In this document: in pieces, positions 35,011 to 44,300 of the stretch | How the letters are laid out: the number at the start of each line of letters is the position of its first letter | How positions within the stretch are numbered: position 1 is the stretch's first letter | NCBI GenBank assembly: GCA_902792085.1 | Contig: CADAYE010000001.1 | Coordinates: forward strand, 1-64,000 | Reading direction: 5' to 3' | Source: an uncultured bacterium | Lineage (GTDB): Bacteria; Cyanobacteriota; Vampirovibrionia; Gastranaerophilales; Gastranaerophilaceae | Length of the DNA: 64,000 nt | Notes under the pieces: model-generated | The model's input: the letters and a program-made list of their open reading frames with translations, nothing else | Databases searched by the model: none | What the model was told of the DNA's origin: nothing | Program-made: the position numbers and the translations under genes

Positions 35011-35352
35011 ATGAATGAGAAGTTCTTTAAAGCATGAAAATTAAGGAAAAATCAGACTCCACACGAACAAAAAATGTGGAATTTATTAAGGGGTAAACAA
35101 TTTCAAGGAATCAAATTTGTCAGACAATACCCCATTGATAAATATATTGTGGATTTTGCATGCAGAAGTAGAAAATTGATAATTGAAATAGATGGCGGAC
35201 AGCATAATGAAAACAAAAATATAGCCTATGACAATGAAAGAACAAAGTTTCTTGAATCATTAGGATACAAAATAATACGATTTTGGAATAATGATATTGA
35301 CCAAAATATTGAAGGTGTATATCAAAAATTACTTGAATTTGTAAAAGAATAA
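35011..35352 (+). pseudogene. DUF559 endonuclease-domain gene with early in-frame TGA
   Basis: From the ATG at 35011 the frame reads MNEKFFKA, then TGA (35035-35037), then KLRKNQTPHEQKMWNLLRGK, YPIDKYIVDFACRSRKLIIE, IDGGQH and RFWNNDIDQNIEGV. This is a full DUF559 protein (Vsr-like PD-(D/E)XK nuclease fold) of about 113 residues, with the expected Arg codon (CGA or AGA) replaced by TGA at residue 9. The first later ATG (35074) would drop the conserved KLRKNQT segment. It lies on the opposite strand to its neighbours, between direct copies of a palindromic repeat, as cargo of an inserted unit would. Confidence 0.8.
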
Positions 35353-35357
35353 TATAT

Positions 35358-35551
35358 TAACCCCACCCCTACCCCCTCCCCTGCAAGCAGGAGAGGGGGA
35401 TTTGTGTTACTCTGCAAGCAGGAGAGAGAAATTGATATCATCTTGCATCCAGGTGAGTAGTTTATACCCTCTCCTAATTTTAGGAGAGGGTAGGGTGAGG
35501 TTAATAAAATACCCCCACTCTTAATTTTATGGGAGGGTAAAGGTGGGGTTA
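35358..35551. repeat. Composite palindromes downstream of DUF559 gene
   Basis: The first unit (to about 35504) begins with the same 38 bases as the upstream copy and ends with the same CCCTCTCCTAA / TTAGGAGAGGG hairpin and GGGTGAGGTTAA. The two hairpins are here separated by about 65 extra bases containing a second GCAAGCAGGAGAG. A diverged unit, ACCCCCACTC…GGTGGGGTT, follows at 35510-35551. Confidence 0.8.
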
Positions 35552-35560
35552 AATTCATTA

Positions 35561-35590
35561 TAAAGCCGATTGAATTTTCAATCGGCTTTA
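35561..35590 (-). terminator. Terminator after the 35623-36024 gene
   Basis: TAAAGCCGATTGAAT pairs with TTTCAATCGGCTTTA, an almost perfect 30-base hairpin of the same core (AAGCCGATTG) as the terminator at 34317-34340, supporting gene duplication. Confidence 0.8.
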
Positions 35591-35622
35591 TATATGTGAG
35601 TTTGAAGATTTTATTTATTTTA

Positions 35623-36024
35623 TTAAGCAGTAAAGAAATCGAACGGACAATCTTGCAAATGTGTTGTTACATCTGCTTTATTTTCGGCAACTTTTGCATA
35701 AACATTGCTCAAATTATCTAATGTTGCCAATTCTTGTTTACCTAAAGGTCCAAAATTACCATGCCATCTGCCAAATTCTGGTGCAGCCTTCATATAAAAT
35801 TCAACCGAACCAGGTGCTTTTGCTGAAAATTTAACACCCATTGATGCATATGGACTTATTTCATCTAAATTTTCTCTTTTAACTGTATCCAAACCTGTGA
35901 ATTTTATAGGTGTTGCAATTGTTGTTTCTTCTGTTTTTGCACCTTTTAAACTTGGTTTACTCCAAAAATCTGATAGTTTAAAATAGTTGTTTCCGCTTCC
36001 GTTTACGCCATTTGTTCCGCCCAT
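35623..36024 (-). CDS. Small lineage-type protein with IKFTGLDT motif (paralog B)
   Basis: 133 residues, no signal peptide. A Gly/Asn-rich start (MGGTNGVNGSGNNYF), then PIKFTGLDTVKRENLDE, a Ala/Lys middle (VKFSAKAPGSVEFYMKAAPE) and the ending HLQDCPFDFFTA. Similar plan to the 34393-34806 protein, and both have closely similar terminators, so they look like a tandem duplicate split by the DUF559 island. A GGAGATTGACAA site precedes the ATG. Function unknown. Confidence 0.65.
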   Translation of the reverse strand: MGGTNGVNGSGNNYFKLSDFWSKPSLKGAKTEETTIATPIKFTGLDTVKRENLDEISPYASMGVKFSAKAPGSVEFYMKAAPEFGRWHGNFGPLGKQELATLDNLSNVYAKVAENKADVTTHLQDCPFDFFTA

Positions 36025-36189
36025 TTGTCAATCTCCTTTTTGTACTCACATATTGAGTGATATGTATTTAATCGTTCATCCTATTGATAGATTTTCCATC
36101 TCTCGTATATATATAAAGTATTTTAAAATTAGATAATTGCATGATTTGAGCGAATTGTTAACAAATGTTAACAAAAAGATTATAAAAAT

Positions 36190-37992
36190 TTATTCTTCTT
36201 CAAGACTTAAAATAGCCATAAATGCTTCCTGCGGAATTTCTACGCTTCCGACAGATTTCATACGCTTTTTACCGCGTTTTTGTTTTTCAAGCAGTTTTCT
36301 TTTACGGGTAATATCACCGCCATAACATTTCGCAAGTACATTTTTGCGCATCGCTTTAATATTTGTTCTGGCAATAATTCTTCCACCGACTGCTGCCTGA
36401 ATCGGTACTTCAAAAAGTTGTTTTGGGATAATTTCTTTTAATTTGACCGTTAATTTTTGCCCTATATAATAAGCACTGTCAGTATGACAAATTACAGAAA
36501 GCGCATCCACGACTTCGCCTGAAAGCATAATATCAAGTTTTACAAGATTAGAACGCTTATATCCGCAAAATTCGTAATCCATACTTGCATAACCCTTTGT
36601 TCGGGATTTTAACTGATCATAAAAATCTGTAATAACTTCACTTAAAGGAATTTCATAAGTCAAATCGACACGAACTTTATCTAAATAAGTCATATTAATA
36701 AATATTCCGCGTTTAGACTGCGCCAAATCCATTAAAGTTCCGACATAATCGTTTGGCGCAAGAATCTGAACTTTGACATAAGGTTCTTCAATAAAATCAC
36801 GATACTGCGCATCAGGAAGATTTGAGGGGTTATCAATATCCAAAACTTCTCCGTTTGTTTTGTGAACTTTATACACAACAGACGGCGCAGTAGTAATAAG
36901 CGACAGGTCATATTCTCTTTCAAGCCGTTCCTGGATAATTTCCATGTGAAGCATGCCCAAAAAACCGCAACGGAAGCCAAATCCGAGAGCATTTGATGTT
37001 TCAGGCTCAAAAGTTATCGAACTGTCATTGAGTTTTAATTTTTCCAAAGCCTCTTTTAAATCCGCATAATCTTCATTATCAACAGGGTAAAGCCCTGAAA
37101 ATACCATTGGTAATGCTTCTTTATACCCTGCAAGAGGTTCAGATGCCGGATTTTCAATTGTTGTAAGCGTATCACCTACAAAACGGGTAAGTTCTTTTAT
37201 TGAACCGGCAAAATATCCTACATCACCGCATTTGAGTTGTTTTACAGGTACTCTTTGCGGATTTTGATAACCGAGTTCGACAATTTCACATTCTTTGCCT
37301 GTTGCCATAAATCTGACTTTGTCACCAACATTCATCACACCGTCAACAACTTTGAAATAGCAAACAGTTCCCAAATATTGATCATATACGCTATCAAAAA
37401 TCAATGCACGCAAAGGTTTTTCGGTATTATCCTCAGGTGCGGGTATATAATCAACTATTGCTTCCAATACTTCTTCAATTCCCTGTCCTGTCTTTGCGCT
37501 GACAGGAATAGCAATAGATGTATCAAGCCCTAAAATTTCTTCAATCTCTTTTTTAACCTTTTCAACATCTGCAGACGGAAGGTCAATTTTATTAATTACA
37601 GGTATAATTTCAAGATTTTGTTCAATCGCAAGATATACATTGGCTAAGGTTTGCGCCTCAACACCCTGAGTGGCATCTACAATTAACAATGCGCCTTCAC
37701 ATGCCGCTAAAGAACGGGAAACTTCATACGAAAAATCAACATGCCCCGGGGTATCAATGAGATTGAGCTCATAATCTTTGCCGTCATGTGCTTTATAATT
37801 CATCCTTGCGGCATTGAGTTTAATCGTAATTCCACGCTCACGCTCAATATCCATTGAATCCAAAAGTTGTTCCTGCATATCTCTTTGAGATACCGTGCCT
37901 GTTTTTTCTAACAATCTGTCGGCAAGAGTGGATTTCCCGTGGTCAATGTGTGCTATTATGCAAAAATTTCGTACATTTTCTCTAAGTGCCAT
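36190..37992 (-). CDS. lepA: Elongation factor 4 (LepA)
   Basis: A ribosome-associated GTPase, 600 residues, full length. G1 [14 protein letters not shown], switch region [21 protein letters not shown]3 DTPGHVDF, G4 NKIDLPSA. The LepA-specific C-terminal domain is present ([40 protein letters not shown]). It stands alone. Confidence 0.97.
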   Translation of the reverse strand: MALRENVRNFCIIAHIDHGKSTLADRLLEKTGTVSQRDMQEQLLDSMDIERERGITIKLNAARMNYKAHDGKDYELNLIDTPGHVDFSYEVSRSLAACEGALLIVDATQGVEAQTLANVYLAIEQNLEIIPVINKIDLPSADVEKVKKEIEEILGLDTSIAIPVSAKTGQGIEEVLEAIVDYIPAPEDNTEKPLRALIFDSVYDQYLGTVCYFKVVDGVMNVGDKVRFMATGKECEIVELGYQNPQRVPVKQLKCGDVGYFAGSIKELTRFVGDTLTTIENPASEPLAGYKEALPMVFSGLYPVDNEDYADLKEALEKLKLNDSSITFEPETSNALGFGFRCGFLGMLHMEIIQERLEREYDLSLITTAPSVVYKVHKTNGEVLDIDNPSNLPDAQYRDFIEEPYVKVQILAPNDYVGTLMDLAQSKRGIFINMTYLDKVRVDLTYEIPLSEVITDFYDQLKSRTKGYASMDYEFCGYKRSNLVKLDIMLSGEVVDALSVICHTDSAYYIGQKLTVKLKEIIPKQLFEVPIQAAVGGRIIARTNIKAMRKNVLAKCYGGDITRKRKLLEKQKRGKKRMKSVGSVEIPQEAFMAILSLEEE

Positions 37993-38030
37993 AATTTGAT
38001 TATATAGGAAAAATAGGTTAAAACAATATT

Positions 38031-38957
38031 TTATATTTTAAATGCATTCATAGCATTCGATAATCTGCGATTTGGACTATCATGCCTGCTTAAAGCACTA
38101 TTAGAGCGTATTTGAGTAATTAATTGCTGCCCTCTTGCAAGTGTTTTGGGGAAATATTTTACAATTGTACCTGCAGATTTGCAACCTCCAGTCATACACA
38201 TTGCATAAATTTCTGCAAACATTTCACGTTCATTAGCCGTGCAATAATTTGATTGCTGCATTAGTGAACCCAAGGCATTTGCTCTTCTTGTTGAGTTATT
38301 ATTATAATCATATCTGATATTCCCTGCATTTATATAATTTTGCAGTTCTTCGGCAAATGCTGCTTTAAATGCGGAATCATTTGCGGCTGAACTTTTTTTA
38401 TTTGCATTAAAATCAACTGCATGTCCTAATTCGTGAACAATATGTTTGGGTTTAGTCGTTATTTCATCTGTATCACTGCGATAATACCCTCCAGCAACAA
38501 AATTCGGATTTGACTGAACAGTATGCATATTCTGCCCTGTTGCTGAATTTAATCTGTCAATTTCATTTGATAAATCTTCCAAAACTTCACCGGGCAAAGT
38601 TTGTATTTTTTTCAAAAATTCAATTTTGTCATTCTCATTCATCCCTGCAACATAGTTATAAATATTAAAAGTTTTGGTATAGTTTTTATTTTTATTTTTA
38701 ATTGTTACATTAAAACCATCATAATGAATTTCATATTCATCGCCTTTATAATATTTATTACTTACTTTTGAAGATTGAACAGTCAAATTAGGATTATATC
38801 CATGCGAGGTTGCTTTTTTAAGAGTTTTTTCTGCCTCTTTTTGAAATTTCATTGCCACTGTGGCTATTTTTCTCACAGGAATATTACCACCATTACCAAT
38901 ACCTTTTCTTAAGTGAAAAGCTCTTAATTTATCTTCATCTCCATTAATACTTAGCAT
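38031..38957 (-). CDS. Zincin-like metalloprotease, non-secreted
   Basis: 308 residues with AAAGGAGTAAAATC before the [13 protein letters not shown] (175-184) is an HExxH zinc motif with the following G-H-A-V-D, and EMFAEIYAM (245-253) supplies a likely third ligand Glu. This arrangement resembles the anthrax lethal-factor-like zincin fold. The first 150 residues are basic and beta-rich ([20 protein letters not shown]). No signal peptide or membrane segment is visible. Target unknown; it could be a toxin-like or effector protein. Confidence 0.65.
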   Translation of the reverse strand: MLSINGDEDKLRAFHLRKGIGNGGNIPVRKIATVAMKFQKEAEKTLKKATSHGYNPNLTVQSSKVSNKYYKGDEYEIHYDGFNVTIKNKNKNYTKTFNIYNYVAGMNENDKIEFLKKIQTLPGEVLEDLSNEIDRLNSATGQNMHTVQSNPNFVAGGYYRSDTDEITTKPKHIVHELGHAVDFNANKKSSAANDSAFKAAFAEELQNYINAGNIRYDYNNNSTRRANALGSLMQQSNYCTANEREMFAEIYAMCMTGGCKSAGTIVKYFPKTLARGQQLITQIRSNSALSRHDSPNRRLSNAMNAFKI

Positions 38958-39136
38958 GATTTTACTCCTTTATTCGTACTCTCTTAATAAATTTATTAAA
39001 AAATATTTTAATTTCTATTTTCAATAATATATAGAACATTTACAAATCTTAATCAAGGTAAATATTATTTACCTTGATTAGTAAGCATTTTTAGAATACT
39101 ATTGAATTGCAAAATATTAATAGAAAAGAGGGAAAT

Positions 39137-40402
39137 ATGCTTGATATTAAACTTATTAGGGAAAACCCCGAAAAAATAAACGAACTTTTGAAAAGAAGAA
39201 ATCCGCAATGGTCAATAGATGAAGTATTACAAATTGACGAAGAAAGAAGAAAAATTCAGACTCAGGCTGATGAACTTCGTGCAAAACGCAAAAATGAATC
39301 ACAAAAAATCGGCATGATGAAGAAAAATGGCGAAAATACAGATGCCATTCAGGAAGAAGTCAGAGAATTGGGTGACGAAATTAAAGCACTTGAAGAAAAA
39401 CAAAACGAACTTGACGAAAAACAAAGAAATGTTCTTCTTCATATCCCGAATATTCCTGACGAAACAACTCCTGTCGGAACATCAGAAGACGATAATGTAG
39501 TTGTTTCAACCTGGGGCGAACCGACAAAATTTGATTTTGAACCGAAAGCACACTGGGATTTGTGCGAAGAAAAAGGTCTTGTAGATTTTGAAAGAGGAGT
39601 AAAATTATCACAGTCAAGATTCACTCTTTACAGAGGCAAAGGTGCAAGATTAGAAAGAGCAATAATTAATTTCTTCCTTGACCAACACACAGAAAACGAA
39701 GGATATGAAGAAATTTTACCACCGTTTATGGCAAACGGTGCGACCATGACAGGTACAGGACAACTTCCAAAATTTAAAGAAGATATGTATAAATGCGAAA
39801 ACGAAGATTTATACCTTATTCCGACAGCAGAAGTTCCTGTTACAAACATTTATGCAGGCGAAATTTTATCAGAAGATGACCTGCCTAAATACATGACTGC
39901 TTATACGCCATGTTTCAGACGCGAAGCAGGTTCAGCAGGTAAAGATACAAGAGGTTTAATCAGAGTTCACCAATTTAATAAAGTTGAAATGGTTAAATAT
40001 ACAACTCCTGAAAATTCACCATCCGAACACGAAAAATTAACTCAAGACGGCGAAAGAATGTTGCAACTCTTGGGCTTACCATACAGAAAAGTCGCTTTAT
40101 GTACGGCTGATATAGGTTTTAGCGCAAATAAATGCTGGGATTTGGAAGTATGGTTGCCATCTTACAACACATATAAAGAAATCTCAAGTTGTTCAAATTA
40201 CGGCGATTATCAGGCTCGCAGAGCAAATATCCGCTACAAAGACAAAGCAACAGGCAAGACAAGATTTGTTCATACCATAAACGGTTCCGGTCTTGCAGTC
40301 GGAAGGACATTCGCAGCAATTGTTGAAAACTTCCAAACTTCAGACGGAACAATTATTATTCCTGAAGTTTTAAGAAAATATACAGGATTTGATAAAATAT
40401 AA
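39137..40402 (+). CDS. serS: Seryl-tRNA synthetase
   Basis: Charges tRNA-Ser. Start at the ATG at 39137 ([20 protein letters not shown]) after AGAGGGAAAT; the upstream in-frame ATG adds ten unneeded residues. 421 residues: an N-terminal antiparallel coiled-coil arm (about 30-100), then the class II core with [40 protein letters not shown] (motif 2), [13 protein letters not shown] and the motif 3 [18 protein letters not shown]. Confidence 0.97.
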   Translation: MLDIKLIRENPEKINELLKRRNPQWSIDEVLQIDEERRKIQTQADELRAKRKNESQKIGMMKKNGENTDAIQEEVRELGDEIKALEEKQNELDEKQRNVLLHIPNIPDETTPVGTSEDDNVVVSTWGEPTKFDFEPKAHWDLCEEKGLVDFERGVKLSQSRFTLYRGKGARLERAIINFFLDQHTENEGYEEILPPFMANGATMTGTGQLPKFKEDMYKCENEDLYLIPTAEVPVTNIYAGEILSEDDLPKYMTAYTPCFRREAGSAGKDTRGLIRVHQFNKVEMVKYTTPENSPSEHEKLTQDGERMLQLLGLPYRKVALCTADIGFSANKCWDLEVWLPSYNTYKEISSCSNYGDYQARRANIRYKDKATGKTRFVHTINGSGLAVGRTFAAIVENFQTSDGTIIIPEVLRKYTGFDKI

Positions 40403-40403
40403 T

Positions 40404-40437
40404 AAAAAAGGATGTCTTAAAAAGACATCCTTTTTTT
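40404..40437. terminator. Terminator between serS and small SFG proteins
   Basis: AAAAAAGGATGTCTT, loop, AAGACATCC, TTTTTTT. A and T runs on both sides serve both converging genes. Confidence 0.88.
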
Positions 40438-40454
40438 ATGCTTAATATATAAAA

Positions 40455-40793
40455 TTACGCTCTGTTTAACAATCTGTCCAGTTCTTGTCTTTCTTTATGA
40501 ATACGATTTGCGGTTTTTTCTGCGCCTGTGAGCACTCTTTTCGCACTACGCCAAAAACCTTCCGTGTAAGTGTCATTTTCAACTTCTGCACGAAGAACTT
40601 TTTTCCCGTCTTTATTTGCGATAGAAAGATAAATGTCAACAGGATTTTTTGCCTGAAGTTTAGTAATAATACCAACTTTATCATTTACTTCACGATTGTA
40701 ATTACTATGAATAAAAGTTCTTACAGTTTCATAATCAGGACTATATTTTACTGCCATACCAAAAGATTGATTGTTAATTTTCTGAACTTGCAT
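40455..40793 (-). CDS. Small SFG-motif protein (family 1)
   Basis: 112 residues, no signal peptide. N-terminus MQVQKINNQSFGMAVKYSPD, then an alpha/beta domain with NPVDIYLSIANKDGKKVLRA and an Arg/Lys-rich helical tail. It aligns with the products at 40827-41192 and 61585-61926 in the leader, in the V-D-I/V-Y-L strand, and in the F-x-x-S-x-x-x helix near the C-terminus. It is a lineage-type family of unknown role. Confidence 0.7.
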   Translation of the reverse strand: MQVQKINNQSFGMAVKYSPDYETVRTFIHSNYNREVNDKVGIITKLQAKNPVDIYLSIANKDGKKVLRAEVENDTYTEGFWRSAKRVLTGAEKTANRIHKERQELDRLLNRA

Positions 40794-40826
40794 AATTTCT
40801 TCCTTTATAAAAATATTTACTATTCT

Positions 40827-41192
40827 TTATCTTAATTTGCCAACTATTTCATCAATATTTACTGCCGGCAATTTATCAATTTTTTCTTTTACAATATTAG
40901 CCTTTTTTGCCATTTTGTCAATAAATTTTATGGTTGATTCAAAAAACGGCAACTGGTAATAATCTTTATTTTTAAAATTACTGTTATTCGGAATTATTCT
41001 GCCCATGAGTTTACTACCATCACGACCAAACAAATATACATCAACAGTATTATTTGCCTGTTCTTTTGCAATCTTATCCAACTGAACCCAATCAATAGGT
41101 CTAAAAACTCTGCGCAAAGTATCTTCTGCACCGCTCATTAACTTGATACTGCCAAAAGACTGATTAGTTCTGTTATTCATATTAATTTGCAT
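40827..41192 (-). CDS. Small SFG-motif protein (family 1, paralog)
   Basis: Start at 41192 (MQINMNNRTNQSFGSIKLMS), preceded by AAAGAGGTATTTTT; seven extra residues upstream are dropped. 121 residues. The strand NNTVDVYLFGRDGSKLMGRI matches the VDIYLSIANKDGKKVLRA of its neighbour, and LPFFESTIKFIDKMAKKANI matches its helix. It and the 40455 gene are tandem on the minus strand, 33 bases apart, probably one transcript between two terminators. Confidence 0.7.
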   Translation of the reverse strand: MQINMNNRTNQSFGSIKLMSGAEDTLRRVFRPIDWVQLDKIAKEQANNTVDVYLFGRDGSKLMGRIIPNNSNFKNKDYYQLPFFESTIKFIDKMAKKANIVKEKIDKLPAVNIDEIVGKLR

Positions 41193-41290
41193 AAAAATAC
41201 CTCTTTTTAGCATGAAAGCACCTAAAAAAGTTTTTTGCTACTCATGTGACATTTTTATTAACTTTTATTAACATTAAATATTTATATTTA

Positions 41291-41320
41291 AAAAACCGCA
41301 TAATTTATGCGGTCTTTTAT
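41291..41320 (-). terminator. Terminator after the 41331-45650 gene
   Basis: ACCGCATA-att-TATGCGGT with six T on the minus-strand side (AAAAAA at 41290) and TTTT on the other. Confidence 0.8.
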
Positions 41321-41330
41321 TGTTTATTTA

Positions 41331-44300
41331 TTATTTTTTCTTCCAGAATTTTAATTTTGAAATAAACTTTTTAAATCCGGATTCATTTTCAGCAGAATAT
41401 TGAGATACAAGTTTTTCATGTGCCTTTCTGTCTTTTTCTGCCATTTTTTGTGCCTGTGCTATCGCTTTCTGTTCTGCTTTTTGTTGCTTTTTAAGCACCT
41501 TTTCGTGAACTTGTTGTTGTTTTAATGCCTCTTTTTGCGCCTTTTGTATCGCTTTTTGTTCTGCCTTTGCTTGTTCTTTTAAGACTTTTTCATAATCCTG
41601 TTGCTGTTTTAGAGCCTCTTTTTGCACATCAGTAACAACTTCTTGTTCTCGTTTTAACTGTTCTTGTAAAAGTTTGTCAACATCTTCTGCACTAATTTCA
41701 GTCATTTTTGCTGCAAGTTTTTTGGCTTTTTGCGATTGTTTTGCTAATTGCCTTTCTTTTTTCAACTGTTCTTTTTGTGCTTTCTTTTCTTCATTTGTCA
41801 AACTCCCGCGCATTGCGGTGAGTTTTGCTTTTAGACGCTGAATTTTTGTTTCGTCATTTTGTTCAGCAATTTTTGCCTGCTCTTTTAAAAGTGCTTTTTG
41901 TTGTTTTGCTTTTTCTTTTTCAAGTTTTTTTACTTGTTTTAGTTCCTCTGCACGGATTTGTTGAGCTGTTTTTTCAACTTTTTGTTCTGGTACAGTTTCG
42001 GATTTACTAATTTTAGACTTCAACCATGATTTTATAGTTTGGTCATTTGTTTCTGCTGAAGCGGAAACTTTTTCCTGCACATGATTTGTTTGTTGTTCAA
42101 GTTTTTTCTGCTCTTTTGCAAGTGCTTTTTGCTGTTTTAATTTTTTCCTTGCTTGCGCTATTTTTTCTTTTTCAAGATTTTTTTGCGCTTTTTCTTGTTC
42201 TTTTATTGCATTTCTTTCTGCCATAAGCACAAGACGCTCTTTTTCTTTTTCAAGTTTCTTTTCTTCTTTTTCCTTTAAGGCTTGAGCCTTTTTTTGTGCT
42301 TTAGCATATTTTGCTTCTTCTTTTAATTTTAATCTTTGTGATTTAAGAACATTTGCTTCGGACATTACCATTTCAACATCTGATATTGCCGAAGAAACAG
42401 ATGAAGATTCATTATCTTGTTGTTTTTGTGTGTATGGTTCAATCACTTGAGATAACTGCTCTTTTACAAATTCTTCACTTGTTTGAACACGCTTAGATGC
42501 AGGTTCAATTTCTACTATTTTTTCTGCAAATTGTTCCGCTTTTTCAGGTATTTGTTCGGAAGATTGTTCAACAACAAGAGCAGATTTATTTTCTTTTACT
42601 CCCTCTTTATCTGCCTTGACTTCAGGAACGATAATTTCAGGAACATTAACGGCAGAAATACCTATATCTGCCTTTTGAGCAGTATTTTTTGCAGTAGCAA
42701 CTGCCTGATCAACCGGTTGTGTAACAAGTTTTTCATCAGACACCTCCGCGATTGTTACAGGCGGAGTTAAATCCTTTACTTCTGCTGCTGGTTTTGCAAA
42801 TACAGTATTTTCATCAAACCAATCACTATCATTTCCTATTTTTTTATCCAAACTGCTGACATCAAGTTCAACAATATCATTTATATTTTCTACTGTTATG
42901 GTGCTGGAAGGCTTTTGAATATTTATATCAGAACCGATATTTGCATGTTTTTCCACAATTTCTCTGACCTGAGGTTTAGCTTCTGCTAAAAGATTTTCGG
43001 TAGTATCAACAGTTGTTTGAATTGGTTCACGCATAGAATCTTGTTTTTGTTCAATCTGATGTTGAGTATTCTCAACAACCTCCTGCGCAGATGTTTGTAA
43101 CTGTTCTGTTTCTTGTTGTGCAAGTTTTAATGCTTCTTTTTCTTCTTTAAGTTTTAACTTTGCTTCTTTTTGAGCAAGTTTTGCAGCCTCTTTTTCTGCC
43201 TTCAACTGTTCTTTTGCAAGTTTTTTGGCTTCTTTGGCAGACAATTTAACATTTTCTTCCGTCTGAGAAACAACTTTGGCAGTATCAGCAACAGTCTGAA
43301 CAGAAGTGTTTACCGAAGTTACTTCAGGATATCTGATTATAATATCGTCTGTCTGCTTATACTCTTTTGCATTGAACTTTAAAGGTTCAAGATCAGGAAG
43401 GTTTTTTGTAGATTCTGATGCAATTTTTTCTGTTGCCTCTCCCGATTTTTCAGTAATAGTTTTTGCTACTGCAGGAACAAGTTCCGGTTTATTTTTTATC
43501 ACAACATCAGGAGTTGATATGGGATTATTAACTGATATTTTTACACTTCCATCTGATGCAGTTTCTACATTTGTTTCCTGTTTTATTTCAGGAATTTGAG
43601 TCTGAATAGTATTTTCTTCATTCAAAATCTTTGTTACATTTTTGGAATTATCTTGATTTACAAGCGGATTTTCTCTCACATAAGTATCGCCTGATGCAAC
43701 ATTCTTAGAAGAATCAATTTTTTCAGCATCCGGAAGTTCCGGCTTAAATTGAGGCTTTGCAATAATCTCTTTTGTAGCATCTCTCAAAATAATCGGTTCT
43801 CTAACTTCAACAGGTCTTGTCTTATTTGGTAAATCATTTGATGCAAGCATTTGTGCTAAAGATAATTGATTTTCCTGCAAAAGCAACTCAGAAGACGGTG
43901 TTGATTTTCTTAAAGTTTCTGATTGAGCCCTTGCAAGTTCAACATTTGTGCTATCAGAAACAGGTCTTGGAGATAAAGACTGCATTTCTGATATATTAAG
44001 TTTTGAAGAATATTTTTTATACGGATAATCTTTTATCGTTGTCATTTTATAATCAGGATTCAGATAAAGAAAATTTATTCCCAAATCTGCAAAGGTGGTT
44101 CTTATATAATCGTATTGATTATCAATATCCTCATAAGTAATTACGGCACCTGATTCCAAAAGTTTGGGTAAAGATGTTGAATAAAAACTTTCAAATTTGT
44201 TGTAATCACTCAAAGATATGTTTTCGCCATGCAAAGATTTTTCGTACGGCTCCATTGCTTTTTGAGCATTTGAAAGTCTGTCTATTATAGGATTTGAATA

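Noticed and set aside
34907-35551. CRISPR-like array around the DUF559 gene
   Set aside because: The repeats are composite palindromes with irregular spacing and no set of equal-sized unique spacers; no cas genes are present.
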